64,000 nucleotides of DNA from Agrypnia vestita (GCA_016648135.1 JADDOH010000154.1:1-64000); one strand, 5' to 3'; counted from the stretch's first letter, positions 31,001 to 41,621 are shown. Program-made: numbers and translations. Notes: generated by a model not told the origin, from the sequence alone.

Positions 31001-31972
31001 TATCAATAGTTATGGAGAAGTGCGACATCTAAGTTTTAATTTTTTTTTCAATATTTCTGACTTATTTTTTGTAAAACGTTGGACTATCATTACAATAACT
31101 TATATCGAATATGAACAATTCATTCCCTTTAATACAAGTCAAATAAAATAATAAAAACCTTCCGATTCCTATTTCTTACTTACTTACCATCACGCCGTTT
31201 CCCGTGGGGGTAGGCAGAGAGGATAGAGCGCCACACTCTTCTGTCCTGACATACAACTCTCGCCTCATCCACATTCATACGTCTTCGCATGCAAGCTCAC
31301 CGGTTGTTGAGGCTTCTAACGCCATCTGGTGTATATGGCCATAACAGTATCTAGTTGATCTGGTCATGCCACGTCTTCCGCGGTCGCCCTCTCTTTCTGG
31401 CGTCATCAATACTTGCATTATATATCTTTCTTACCATTTTTTCCTCATTCATTCGCTCAACATGCCCAAACCATCTGAGCGACCCTTCTCTAATTCTATT
31501 AATTATGCTAAGATCAGCTTTACATTCATTCCTAATATCTGCATTCTTTACTCATAAATTGATCTTTAATCATAAATTGATTTGTCATACATACCTCTGA
31601 GGGATCTCATCTCCACTGCATTCAATCAACTTTCGTTCCTCTTCTGCCAGCTCCAGGCTTCGCTTCCATACATTAGTGTTGGTACCAATTTCAATTCCCA
31701 TTTCTGCATGGTTTTTATCATTTTATTTAATTTGCATTCAAACAAATGAATTTTTCTTAATCGATACGTAAGTTACTGTAATGATAGTTCAACTTTTTGT
31801 AAAAAAAGTCAGAAGTATTCAAGAAAAAAAATTAATTTTGATATTGCATAACTCCATAACTATTGGTTTTAATTATGCTATTATTTAGGCTGCTTGAACA
31901 TTTTCGACTAAAAATCAAGACAGGACTCTAGTCCTGCGAGGTCATTAATGTTTTACAAATAACCCTGCATAA
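31000..31972. mobile_element. Foldback element FB2, copy 2, split by a LINE
   Basis: The left arm (about 31000-31165) and right arm (about 31722-31972) match 6121-6658. The right end reads TTACAAATAACCCTG as in copy 1; the outermost left end is missing. A minus-strand LINE fragment (31172-31720) sits near the centre. Confidence 0.75.
31172..31720 (-). pseudogene. LINE C-terminal fragment (same family as 6690-7330)
   Basis: Minus strand reads YGSEAWSWQKKNESKLNAVE, then MRSLRGM, then GRPRKTWHDQIN, and finally EARVVCQDRRVWRSILSAYP with a (TAAG)n tail. Several frames are needed. Inserted into the centre of foldback FB2 copy 2. Confidence 0.82.
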
Positions 31973-31975
31973 AAT

Positions 31976-32569
31976 GGAATAATATAGAATTTTCTTATGT
32001 TTTAATGGGGAATTGTCTTTATATTCCGGATTGGCTTATCAATTCGTTTGATAAGGATTAGTATAAATTGTTTAAAGACAATGTATGGGGGCCACGCGAC
32101 CTCAATATGGGTGAATTATTATTTTTATTGGCAATTGAAATATCAAAATATCGCGCGGTTGTAATTATTTCGAAAAGCAATACAGTTTCAACCCGCATTG
32201 GCCTAATAGAAAATCGATATGTGATTTACGCAGATAGAATTGCTCGCCTTTACGGGCTAGATGAGGGTATGATATTTTTCACGTCAGCCAGATTCCAGGG
32301 TCCCGTGACGCAAATTGTGGAAAATTCCAATGCTGGAGACCTCCAGGAAGAACACAACTGTCATTCAGGAACACAAGTCTAAATCTCGAAAAAACTGCGA
32401 GTGAGAAAATGGAAACATGACTTTTGCGTAAACATATATTTGGGAGAAAAAATCGAAGTGAAATGTTTATCTAACAGAATATTATTCCTTATAATAATAA
32501 ATTCGAATGTTTGACCGTAACTTCCTGTCCAATAGCTGATCTCTGTTTTCAAAATTAGTATTCAAAATT
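31976..32569. other. Unassigned region
   Basis: A 104-codon plus-strand frame (32068-32382) has no recognisable motif. Nothing else supported. Confidence 0.3.
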
Positions 32570-33285
32570 CAAATTCAAATTCAAATGTTTATTCAATGTT
32601 CAATGTTACAAATGTTTACAGTGTTTACAAAATTTAATGAAGCTTTTTTCATTGTTGTTGAGTGTCTTGGCAGCAAGTAAACACTAAATTGATTTGACGC
32701 CCTGCCTGCTACACTAGTAATTTACTGTATTATAGCAGACAGTGCTCTTCCAGTAGTATAATGTTCAAGAATTTTTATTATTTATATAACATTTGTGAAT
32801 AAATCTTATTGCCAATTAAAATTAAGTAATAGTAATAATTAAATGAATTTAAAATTGTTTTTTTTATTATTCTTAAAGTAGGTAATATTTTTTTTTTCTT
32901 TAAAAGTCATTATATTGTTTTCATCCCTAATACCCCCTGGTAGTTTCATATATAATTTCATCCCACTGTACATCACAGAAGTTTGCGATCTTTTTTTCTT
33001 TCGGAATGGCCATCTTATTTCATCTTTTCTTCTTGTACAGAGGTCATGTTCATGTTGGTTTTTTTTTATTTTTCTTAATAATTCAAATGTTTTGTTGTGT
33101 CCATTAATAATTTTATTTACAAATAGAAGTACATTAAGTTTAATTATTTGTCTAAATGTCTTTATCTCTAAGCTTTCTAGCGTCACTTTGATTCTTTTGT
33201 ATCGATTTCTTTTTAGTATAATTCTTAATGCTTTATTTTTGAGTATTGAAAATACTCCAAAATAAAGCAAAAAAATTTTGCCACA
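32570..33285 (-). pseudogene. LINE C-terminal fragment with (TTTGAA)n tail
   Basis: A minus-strand frame of 143 codons (32839-33270) reads FSILKNKALRIILKRNRYKR and FRQIIKLNVLLFVNKIINGH, then RSQTSVMYSGMKLYMKLPGG. QNKALR.I and G...Y..LP.. are the connection and C-terminal motifs of LINE proteins, related in type to 20870-21266. The tail has AATAAA followed by repeated TTTGAA near 32570-32600. Confidence 0.75.
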
Positions 33286-33851
33286 CTCTCCAAATAAAAG
33301 CGTGGACGCCTTCCCTCCATTAACAACAGAATTCTGTAATCTATATCAATAACGTAAGCGCCCACCTTTTGTTTGCCGAGTGAGGCAAACATTTTTCGGC
33401 CAAAAAATTATTTTTGACTCTTTCGGTACATTTTAATACAAGTTTTTTTTAAAAATATTTTTTTCATATAATTTAATACACATAATTAGATTATTAAATG
33501 ACTCGTATAATAAATAGTGTGCATCACTCTCATATTTTCATTTCACACTTTAACCGCACGTCTCCACGTACGTGATATTATTTACCCGGCCCTCACTTCA
33601 GGGTAATGACGGTCGTCCGCCTCTGTAACCCCGTCACGAATGTCGGGCATTCCACTTCGGGCGTCTTCGGCTCCCCTCGGCTCGCCGCCGAACGTGACCC
33701 GAATGCAGGGCCGGAAAAACTTGAAACTTCGCGAGGCGTACCTTCGAATTAGTTCGTGACTTTGGCGTTTGATGGCCGGCTGGGGGATGTGAGGACACGG
33801 GGATGGGGGGTGTGGCCTCGAAGTCCTCCGCTTGGTCAAAAAAAAAAAGAA
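33286..33851. other. Unassigned region, GC-rich from 33590
   Basis: No supported gene. The GC-rich part (33590-33850) abuts the A-rich run next to element X copy B. Confidence 0.3.
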
Positions 33852-34290
33852 TGCGACCACTATAAATTGGCGTGCGAGGGAGGGCGTCCCTGTCGCGTAA
33901 CAGAAGTTGCCAGGGTGTAAATTTATTACACAATACATAATGTACAGAATGTCCGGTGACCTGTGTCGTAGCCTTTAACAGAAATTTGATCGGGCAGCAC
34001 TAAAGGAACCAAACACTTATGGCGGCCGTTCGGTAATATCGGTCCATTATTTGCTTTTTCAGCTTCGAAAAACTTTAATACTTCATTGGCAAATTGTTCT
34101 TGAACCATCCCGGACTGTTTAGGATGTTTTGGACATAATAATTCAGTGTATATTGGTAATCAGGATGTCACAGCTCCTGAGCAAATACGAAATTGAAATG
34201 AATGACAGGGCGAGGGGTTACCGCCGGGTGCGGGCGGGGCGGGTTTTAGTTCCAAATTCGCCGCACGCCAATTTACGTTGGGCAAGCAAT
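33852..34290 (+). mobile_element. TIR element family X, copy B
   Basis: Inverted copy of 13708-14151. Inner ends read ATAAATTGGCGTGCG (left) and, reversed, GTAAATTGGCGTGCG (right). The frame conserved with copy A (SKYEIEMNDRARGYRRV) is on the plus strand here; the opposite strand carries MVQEQFANEVLKFFEAEK and continues about 40 codons further than in copy A. Confidence 0.68.
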
Positions 34291-34476
34291 AAGGTCATGT
34301 TGGATGCTTAACTTGCTGTTGGCCGTTGAAAAGGGTGCAACGGGCTTGCTAGGCGATATTGTAACAGAGATTGCAAAATTTCTGGCTAAAAATAACACCC
34401 TGGCCGTGTTTCGAAAAATGCATTTAAAAAAATTGCTGAAAAATAAAATGCTTTTTGAATTGTAGACAGAAAATAA

Positions 34477-35126
34477 TGTAACGAGGCTAAAAGGAGTCGC
34501 GCACTTCTGTCAAAGTGACAGTTGTTTGAAGTTGGCACAATACTACCGACGGATCTGGAATCACCTCCAACTTTCGAGTGACGTCTGCAACTTTCCAGCA
34601 AAATCTGGAATTTACGAGTAGTTACTAGTAAAGTCTGGAAGACGCGGGAAGCGTCTCGGAACTTCGATAGCAGCATTAGCCACTATAAATACGACACGCG
34701 GGAGCAAGTTTTGAGTTATTTTTCCGTGCGCGTCTGACAGCGATAACAGAAGCGAAGGTAGCCGCGGGCGGCCGGTCAGTCCGGCCAAGCGAGCGGTACC
34801 GGCAAGAAGCCAGTGATGCCAAGCGAGCGGAAATTCGACAACGATTCTAGAAAGTTCTTATGTAGCGAGAAAAACCGAAGCGAAATCAATAAGTGCGGAA
34901 ATTGATGGAATATTCTGGGGAATAGTGAATAAAGTGTCAATGCGAATATAAAGTGTCTATTTACTAGTGATAAAGTTGCGAAACAGTTTAATTTAAGGAA
35001 TAGCGTTACATTTAATAGTGATAAGTGACTTTGAACGATAGTTTAATTAATTAATCGGTATTCAATAAATCCTGTATTAAATTCCAGCGTTTTTATTAAT
35101 TCCTCCTGCAGCTACGACACGTGACA
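34477..35126 (+). mobile_element. Solo LTR (650 bp) with 4-bp TSD
   Basis: Starts TGTAACGAGG and ends CACGTGACA (TG...CA), flanked by ATAA at 34473-34476 and 35127-35130. Internal promoter and terminator signals occur in LTR order: TATAAAT at 34684-34690 and AATAAA at 35064-35069, with a GC-rich leader-like segment between. No primer-binding site or coding region follows, so it is a solo LTR left by recombination. Ty3-type is likely from the 4-bp duplication. Confidence 0.78.
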
Positions 35127-35339
35127 ATAATAAGAAGTCGACTGAAAGTATTTTGACTTTGCAATCGATCAGCTACATAGAAAAGTTGTAATCGGGCGTT
35201 TCCGTATATGTCAAATGTCCGCGCTTCGATATCGAACATTGACAATAAATATATCGTCGTCTATTTCTATCATACCTTCTCACTCCAGCATTTAACATGG
35301 CTTATATGACGAAAGCTCACGTCATTTGACAGATCTTAC

Positions 35340-35823
35340 CCAAACTTTGCATACCTACTAGTGATGGGTCTGCTCTGTACTCACTACTACAATGTAGCAC
35401 TACATTACATTGAATTGTACACCTTTTGAAGTGTAGTGCACACTACAAACTACACACACTTCAAAGTTATTGAAAGTACATACTTCAAATAGTACACTTC
35501 ATTTCAAAGCGAACACTACAAAGTACACACATTTCAAAGTTACCCAAAGTACGAGTACATATTGGAGTTCAAAACAACCCCCCCACCCATGGTTTGAAAA
35601 ATTTTGGGATCGAATGAAGAAATATTTTGAAACTGAAATAACCTTCCCTAACCTAACCTAACCTAACCTTCCCTCCCATGGTTTGAAAATTTTCTAGTAG
35701 TACACTTTTCAAGAAGCACTTCTTGCAGGTCATTATAATTTTATAGTACTACAATTACTTCACTTCATTAGTACCTACTACAATTTTGTAGTACTGCAAT
35801 AATTTATTTCATTAATACTACAA
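35340..35823. repeat. GTAGT/ACTAC-rich element remnant with telomere-like run
   Basis: Rich in inverted ACTAC and GTAGT words from TAGTGATGGGTCTGC at about 35361. It resumes at about 36690 after the Helitron and inverted repeat, so the latter probably inserted into it. (CCTAA) repeats occur at 35647-35669. Confidence 0.5.
35647..35669 (-). repeat. Interstitial telomere-type repeat (CCTAA)x4.6
   Basis: Four full CCTAA units and a partial one. This is the complement of the insect telomere unit TTAGG. Confidence 0.8.
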
Positions 35824-36546
35824 CTAGCAGGAAAGCAATCGGCTTCGCCGATTGCTTACTGCTAGGCCCTGCGGGCGGCTATTGTGGCCGCTCCGCGGCC
35901 AGCGATAGCCGCTGCGCGGCCAATTGTGTTTGCTGTGCAGCAAACACAATTGTTTACCTATGCCTACGTCAGCCGCTTCGCGGCCAATTGTGTCTGGCAA
36001 ACTTCCATTTTTGCTATTGTGGCCGCTTCGCGGCCAAATGTGTTTGCTGTGCAGCAAACACAATTGTTTACCTATGCCTACGTCAGCCGCTTCGCGGTCA
36101 ATTGTATCTGGTAAATTTCCATTTTTAATTACGGGTAGTTTAGATACAATTAAGACAAATTATTTATTCAAAATTTCTAACCGATTAATAAGTCAGAGCG
36201 GAATAAACCATAGTTCGATAGGTAGGTACCTACTCCCTACTCTTCTCGCAGTGTTGATTACTTTTATACAACATTATAAAAAAATAAGCTTTGTTTAATT
36301 TGGTTTGTTACATGTTCAAAACCAAAAATGTAATTAAAATTTCAACAAAAAAAATATTCTCGACCGTAAAAAAAAAAATCGATCCTGCCAGGATTCGAAC
36401 CCGGCATCTTCCGATCCGCAGTCAGACGTGTTATCCGCCGCGCCACACAACCCAATGGGCATCACGCCAAAATTATTGTATACAAATAAAAATCATCATC
36501 CAAATGCAGAAACGTACGACATTGGTTAGGGTAATTAATATATAGA
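35824..36546 (-). mobile_element. Non-autonomous Helitron, family H1 (723 bp), carrying a tRNA-like sequence
   Basis: Read on the minus strand, the 5' end is TCTATATATTAATTACCC after an A. The 3' end is a 9-bp-stem hairpin (GCAATCGGC-GAA-GCCGATTGC), TTTCCTG, then CTAG before a T. The A|T insertion and hairpin-CTAG are the Helitron signature. Both ends match the coding copy at 43170-46686. The 3' third (35824-36125) is a chain of stable hairpins built on GGCCGCGAAGCGGCC and ATTGTGTTTGCTG. A tRNA-like sequence lies at 36381-36452. Confidence 0.88.
36381..36452 (-). tRNA. tRNA-Arg-like sequence (anticodon GCG), probably a pseudogene
   Basis: A 72-nt minus-strand cloverleaf. Acceptor GGTTGTG pairs imperfectly with CAGGATC; the D arm has two mismatches. 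The anticodon stem TCTGA/TCGGA closes the loop CTGCGGA (anticodon GCG, Arg). The T arm is CCGGG-TTCGAAT-CCTGG, and box B GGTTCGAATCC is perfect. A T-run suitable as a Pol III terminator follows at once. The body resembles eukaryotic tRNA-Arg(UCG) with one anticodon change. A GCG anticodon is not normal in eukaryotes, so it is likely a captured or SINE-derived pseudo-tRNA. Confidence 0.65.
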
Positions 36547-36555
36547 TTACAGTTA

Positions 36556-36685
36556 CCGGCAAACTTCTTGAAATTCGTTGGCGTAGTGGGGGAATGCGAA
36601 AGACAAAATTTGGGTCGCTTTGGTGGAATGGTACATGCGCAAACTTCCCCCCCACTACGCCGTAAAATTTCAAGATGTTTGCCGG
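36556..36685. repeat. Inverted-repeat element, 130 bp
   Basis: Arms of about 40 bp: CCGGCAAACTTCTTGAAATT and its imperfect complement at the right end, with GGCGTAGTGGGGGAA inside each arm. No clear target duplication. Confidence 0.65.
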
Positions 36686-36789
36686 CTTCGTGTAGTTTTT
36701 ACTACAAATGTAGTGTACACTTTCTAGTCTTCAAACTGTCGAACGCGTGTGTGTTGTAGTCTTCATTTTGAAATATAGTTTTTCCCTTC

Positions 36790-36862
36790 GCTAATACCTA
36801 CTTATTCTTTAGGACCCGACGAAACGTGTAAAAGCTCGTCATTTTTGACGGGTTGCAGCTAG
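36790..36862 (+). mobile_element. Helitron 3' terminus, family H2
   Basis: Ends GTCATTTTTGACGGGTTGCAGCTAG-type: a small hairpin (GTCA-TTTT-TGAC), spacer, then CTAG at 36859-36862 followed by T. Same end as at 62992 (plus), 37290 and 54297 (minus). The 5' end is not recognisable; probably truncated. Confidence 0.65.
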
Positions 36863-37289
36863 TTCGATATAATTGTAACTCTGTTTTGTACTATAATTAA
36901 TTGTCTGACATCGAGCAATTTCACTCTTGGAAAAGAAGGTCGTACGGATGGATATCTGTAATCTTTTTAATGTAAAAAGCGTGTATCGCCGTTTAATGTC
37001 TGCACTGCACGTATCAATTATACATAAATCATTCTGAAGGACTTTTAAATGAGGACTGTGTGTTGGCGGTGTTTCAGAAATAATGATTTGATTATTTTTT
37101 TTCAATCATATTAAGAGCTGTTTATTTATTATCCTTTTTATGACGTGTCGGATCTGAAGAAAATTAGCTTATTGCATGACTACAACGAATTATATACAGA
37201 TATACATGAATGTTTGCGGTGTCGTCAACATTTTCAAATGGGAAATAAATATACAAGTCCGCGTGTTATTATTCCGGAGTTATTACAAA
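36863..37289. other. Unassigned region between two Helitron tips
   Basis: No gene or repeat recognised. Confidence 0.3.
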
Positions 37290-37550
37290 CTAGACGTAAC
37301 CCGTCAAAAATGACGGTACTTTGACATGTCGGTTTCTAAGGAATGAGTATTTTTTATTTTATTAAAAAAAAAATTCGGAAAAAATATTCCGATTTTTTTT
37401 TTAAAAATCTCGAAATATATTTTTTTCGATTTTTTTATTTATTAAAAAGTTACGAACGTTACGCGCACTGACGAACGGACAGACAGAACAACGAAATTAT
37501 TATAATTGAGACGATTACTCTGCACGGTCGGTTTCAAGACAATGCGAGCT
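37290..37550 (-). mobile_element. Helitron family H2, 3' end and adjoining body
   Basis: Minus-strand 3' end CTAG at 37290-37293, preceded by the hairpin CCGTCATTTTTGACGGG. The body contains GACGAACGGACAGACAG like the other H2 copies (54297 and 62775). The 5' end is uncertain; the given limit is approximate. Confidence 0.6.
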
Positions 37551-38962
37551 ATTTTATGTAGGTGCCCAGAGCGCTGACTGTATTATGAATTCGCGCCTAT
37601 ACATAGATTGCACAGTCTAGGCAATCAATACAGCTCTGTTGATATATTTATTGAATTATGAGAAGTTATTATTTTTTAGGCGATGTTCATTTATTCTTGT
37701 ATTTAAGTGTCTGGACTATGTATTTGCTATCACAATCTCCACAAGTTATTTCGTATATTTTTCTTTTTTCTAAAAAATCATTTGTTTGTATTTATCATTT
37801 AATTTAGTTTAAACTAAAATAAACTGACTTCAGTCAATAATATCAATACTTTTTTTTTTTAATTATCATGTTGAAATTAACAAAGTGTACAATTTTATAT
37901 AAAGGATGATAACGACAAGATTGTTATGATGAAAATAACTAACATCGAATATTTTAAATTCATTAATTTTAATACAAGTCAAAATAAAAATATCAAAATT
38001 TTGTAGAAAAATTCTGTTGTATAAAGGGTTATTGCCCTAAAAAAATTGCGTATCTAAAATATACATTCTGATGAAACCCACATTTTCGCAAAAAAAAAAA
38101 CGCCGGAATATGCATTTGCAGTGAATGTCCAGCCTTAAGCAATTTTTGTTGTTGTTCTTCTACCGATGGTTGGCCTTTTGTGTTTCAACAGGTACTGCTT
38201 CCATTGTGTGATCCCATTTCATTAAAGAAAGTGTGTTTAATTTATTACTGATTGTGGAAGGCGTTCCCAACTAATTATGGAACAGGCAAATCATGCAATT
38301 GTACATTTTCTGTTTCATTTGAAAGATATGTAAGTTTTTTTAAATTTTTTTTCAAAAACTTAGCACAATTTATATTGTTTCAAGCAATTGCAAGTCAGAT
38401 AGACCCCAAATCCTATCAAAATAGACGCATAAAGTTTCTGTTTGAAATGTGAAATGTCAGTATTTCTATCATTGGATATGTATATATTGGTATTTAATTT
38501 AATATTTGGACACTTTGGATGAAGAAATTAGTAAATGCATGTGAAACAAACTGATTTATGAAAATAATATTATTACTTATAATATTCATCTCGTCAAAAT
38601 TGACGACGTGTATAATGTTATAGATTGAATTCTCAAATCAAGCTGTTATCAAGTGATTTTTCTGTTATTGTCAACCAAACTAATTTTTAATCCATACTGG
38701 CTTGCAATGCTTATAAATGGAGGTTGATTATAAATGTGTATGTTGTTACTGTAAACATCCTGATTGATTTATGTATTTTTTATCATAGAAAATGTGAATT
38801 CTTCTCCAAAGCACGACTTGAAACTCTTTTTGGGGCAATATGTTAAGCTAATATTGTAAAACAAGAGTAATTTGTTTAAATAATCTTTATCAAATAAATA
38901 AATAAATGTAATAGTTTTTTTTATGTTTGTAGCCTTAACTTTGGGGTTGGATATACATACTT
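37551..38962. other. Intron 1, AT-rich, no supported feature
   Basis: Over 1.4 kb without recognisable gene, RNA or repeat; a 66-codon frame at 38252-38452 is not supported. Confidence 0.4.
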
Positions 38963-39036
38963 ATTAATTTTAATTAATTAAGAACTTTGTATAAACCAAG
39001 TGGTTTATACAAAGTTCTTAATCAGTTAAAATTAAT
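38963..39036. repeat. 74-bp near-perfect palindrome
   Basis: Arms of about 36 bp, including AAGAACTTTGTATAAACCA and its exact complement, with only a 2-base centre and two or three mismatches at the outer part. It would extrude as a cruciform. Confidence 0.85.
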
Positions 39037-39339
39037 CAATACAATGGTGGTCACAAAATGATTGTTTTGATAAAGAAAACCTTTGAGAATTACTTGTACA
39101 TGGAAAGTATTCAATATGAAGCGGACCGAAATATTTTTCCATATTAAATGACAAGAAATGACGGACTGGTCAATAGGAAGTTAAACGTAAAGTTATAAAC
39201 TGCCGACGTGGCTGATAGGTAATTTGGATAATATCAAAATGGTGAGGGAGGTGTGCTGCAAGCGGCACGTTGACTTATTTATTATCAGATCTCAACATTT
39301 TTAAAAATAGAAATGCGAACATAAAATAGGACTAACTTG

Positions 39340-39415
39340 CTGGTATCCTGGAATGAGGCTCGAACCACTGACCACCGACACTAGGCGAGCGCCATGACCA
39401 TTACACCAACAAGCT
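39340..39415 (-). repeat. tRNA-like / SINE-like segment
   Basis: Minus strand contains TTGGTGTAATGGTCATGG (box A-like) and GGTTCGAGCCT (box B) 30-odd bases later, but no sound anticodon stem. Likely a decayed tRNA-derived SINE head. Confidence 0.4.
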
Positions 39416-39644
39416 ACTCGTCAACTTAGTCAATAGAAAGTTAATTCATAAATAGTAAACAATTTGTTGTCGGTGTGGCGGCCAGTATATATATGTATAT
39501 TTTTTTTTATAAGATTTAGAGATCTATTTATGATAAGTTATCTTGTTATTTTGTTGAGATCAGAATATTAATTGATTTTTCATACTAAGCATTTTCCACT
39601 TTATTAGGCGATTCAATATGTTCAATGTCTTCATTATAATAATA

Positions 39645-39715
39645 ATAAAAATTGATAATTTATATAGCGCCATTTTTGTAAAAATTTCTTCTCAGGGACG
39701 CTTTACACAAATGTT
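39645..39715 (-). repeat. Short LINE 3' tail (same family as 1008-2660)
   Basis: Minus-strand TTTACAAAAATGGCGC-type end followed by (TTA)n, matching 1010-1095. No coding part. Confidence 0.6.
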
Positions 39716-39754
39716 ATTTACTCCTTTTGTACCATTAAATAATCATAGAGAAGG

Positions 39755-39900
39755 TCAAAACTGTTATTTTAACCTTTAACTAAACAGTTATTATAACCGT
39801 TATTACAACTGTTATTATAACAGTTATCCTGACCGTTATTCGTACCGTCATTCTATCAGTTATTCTGATAGTCATTCTAACCGTTATTTTAACAATAACA
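39755..39900 (+). repeat. 12-bp tandem repeat (AACNGTTATTNT) upstream of exon 2
   Basis: About eleven degenerate head-to-tail 12-mers of the form ACCGTTATTNTA. Each contains TAAC(C/A/T)GTTA-like half-palindromes. The array stops about 90 bases before the exon 2 acceptor. Confidence 0.75.
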
Positions 39901-39987
39901 GGTTAATTGAGATTTGTATCTGATTTCCCTTTTGAGCATGATTGGCCATGTTCATGTATTGATACTTGTGATGTTTCCCTGTTGCAG

Positions 39988-40179
39988 GACTCCCCGGATC
40001 CAAGGCTGACACGGAGCACCGGCGTGAGACGTTCGGCTCCAACACCATCCCCCCCAAACCGCCCAAGACCTTCCTCACCCTCGTGTGGGAGGCGCTGCAG
40101 GACGTCACGCTGATCATCTTGGAGGTGGCGGCGCTGGTCTCCCTCGGCCTCTCCTTCTACAAGCCGTCAGACGATGACC
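39988..40179 (+). CDS. PMCA: PMCA calcium pump, second coding exon (residues 53-117)
   Basis: Continues exon 1: split Gly53, then [18 protein letters not shown] and [20 protein letters not shown], then membrane segment 1 (about 94-110, [17 protein letters not shown]) and the start of the acidic extracellular loop (DDD). The acceptor GTTGCAG ends at 39987; the donor is GACC|GTGAGT at 40180. Pro117 is split across intron 2. [12 protein letters not shown] and the TM1 sequence are nearly invariant in animal PMCA pumps and distinguish them from SERCA. No frameshift or stop; GC-rich at third positions, unlike the surrounding intron. Confidence 0.97.
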
Positions 40180-40608
40180 GTGAGTATCCTGCTCTTCAAT
40201 CTAATTGTATCCTAGGCAGTCCACGTAGTATACGGGTGGCTCTGATTTTGATTCCTGGTTAGGTCACTGTACATCTATGAAATCAGCAATCAATTTGAAT
40301 CATACTGAGAAGACTAAATCATTTACTGTCTTTATCTAATAGAATAATAATCCCTTACTTAATTATCCTATATAAAATTGTAAACTAAATTTGATGTGCA
40401 AAATATTCTTTGGGAAATAACTGTTATGTTAAAATCAACACAATATGCAATATCTTTCATTTAAACTTTTTGAATACAAATATCAGATACTTTTCTCCAA
40501 TATCGCAATTTATTAGATTCTACATATTTTTTTTTTTACATATTTTCAGACTATAAACTATTTTGATTAACTTGCGGATTGGCGAAGAATTTTGTATGGT
40601 CTGAGTAA

Positions 40609-40752
40609 GGCCCGGTTGTTTAAGTTCGATCAAAGTAAGCGGTCGATTAAAGCATAGATTTTTACTAAAACGGATCGTCTGATTGGTGGAGAACGTAAAA
40701 ATCAATGCTTTAAAAGAACGCTTACTTTAATCCAACTTGAAACAACCGGCCC
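40609..40752. mobile_element. Palindromic MITE family M3, copy 1 (144 bp, TSD TAA)
   Basis: Ends GGCCCGGTTGTTTAAGTT and, reversed, GGGCCGGTTGTTTCAAG, flanked by TAA (40606-40608, 40753-40755). Nearly the whole element is one inverted repeat around TCGTCTGATTGGTGGAGA. PIF/Harbinger-like by duplication length. It lies in PMCA intron 2, opposite in orientation to copy 2 at 42648. Confidence 0.88.
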
Positions 40753-40755
40753 TAA

Positions 40756-41121
40756 CAGGTGGAGTTTGATTTTAATATGATTATATAAGCAAATCTAGTA
40801 AACTCTGTTCATGTGGTCTGGGTGATTAAAACTAATCCTAAACAAAATAATATTATGTTAAATGTACCCACCGTAAAAGATTTTGAAATATTACTTTAAA
40901 TGAGGGGTATAAAAGAAAAGGCAGCAATATTGAAAAAATTAAAAAATATATTCTGAATGCTGTCACCATGGATAACTAATGTAGAATAGAAAGTACTGTA
41001 TGGTAGAGATGATGTCGACTTTAGACTGTAACATCATAGCAAAGACAGCAATATCCAATTATGTAAATAAAAAAAGCAAATGTCACTATTTGGTAGTAAA
41101 CACAGCAATATCCGTATCTAT
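40756..41121. other. Intron 2, no supported feature
   Basis: AT-rich intron sequence; nothing recognised. Confidence 0.4.
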
Positions 41122-41125
41122 TTAA

Positions 41126-41406
41126 CCCTTAGCACTCAAGTGCCACCATAGAGGCGGCATGCACGGTTTGCCGTATTACAGGAGTGCCGCCGCTACGGCG
41201 CCAAGAAAATAAAGTCTTATTTCTCAATATTTTTAATATATTGGGTTTTTTAGTTTTCAGTATACTTTATCCAGAAACATATTAGTACAATTAAATAGCA
41301 ATAAGTTAAGGAATTTTATCGAGAAAAAAGTAATAACATAAAATAATAACAAAATAAAATAATAAAAATAAAAAAGTAATAACAAAAAACTTTCGAGTGC
41401 ATAGGG
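41126..41406. mobile_element. piggyBac-type MITE (281 bp) with TTAA target
   Basis: Flanked by TTAA (41122-41125, 41407-41410). Ends CCCTTAGCACTCAAG and, reversed, CCCTATGCACTCGAAAG. TTAA plus CCC-starting repeats are diagnostic of piggyBac. The left half has GC-rich hairpins (GTGCCGCCGCTACGGCG region); the right half is A-rich. No transposase. Confidence 0.9.
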
Positions 41407-41621
41407 TTAAATATTTATTTATATATTAATATAAAAGGAAAAAGAGGTGGCATTTGTTTTTAAAAACTTATTTCCAAAGAGATGTAGGTTTCACTGATTC
41501 CAGAGAAATTTCCTCGACGTGTTTTTCTATGTCTCTCAGAAATACCTTAGTAGGATATTTTAGTGTTGTGTGTTTAGTATATTTTTTATTAAAAAGTTAA
41601 AATATCTTTCTCCATTTCCAG

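Noticed and set aside
32068..32382. 104-codon plus-strand frame as a gene
   Set aside because: No recognised motif, no splice or terminator context.
35824..36125. REP-like GC palindromes taken as bacterial or endosymbiont DNA
   Set aside because: They end exactly at a Helitron 3' terminus (hairpin-CTAG|T) and recur in the coding Helitron, so they belong to that element.
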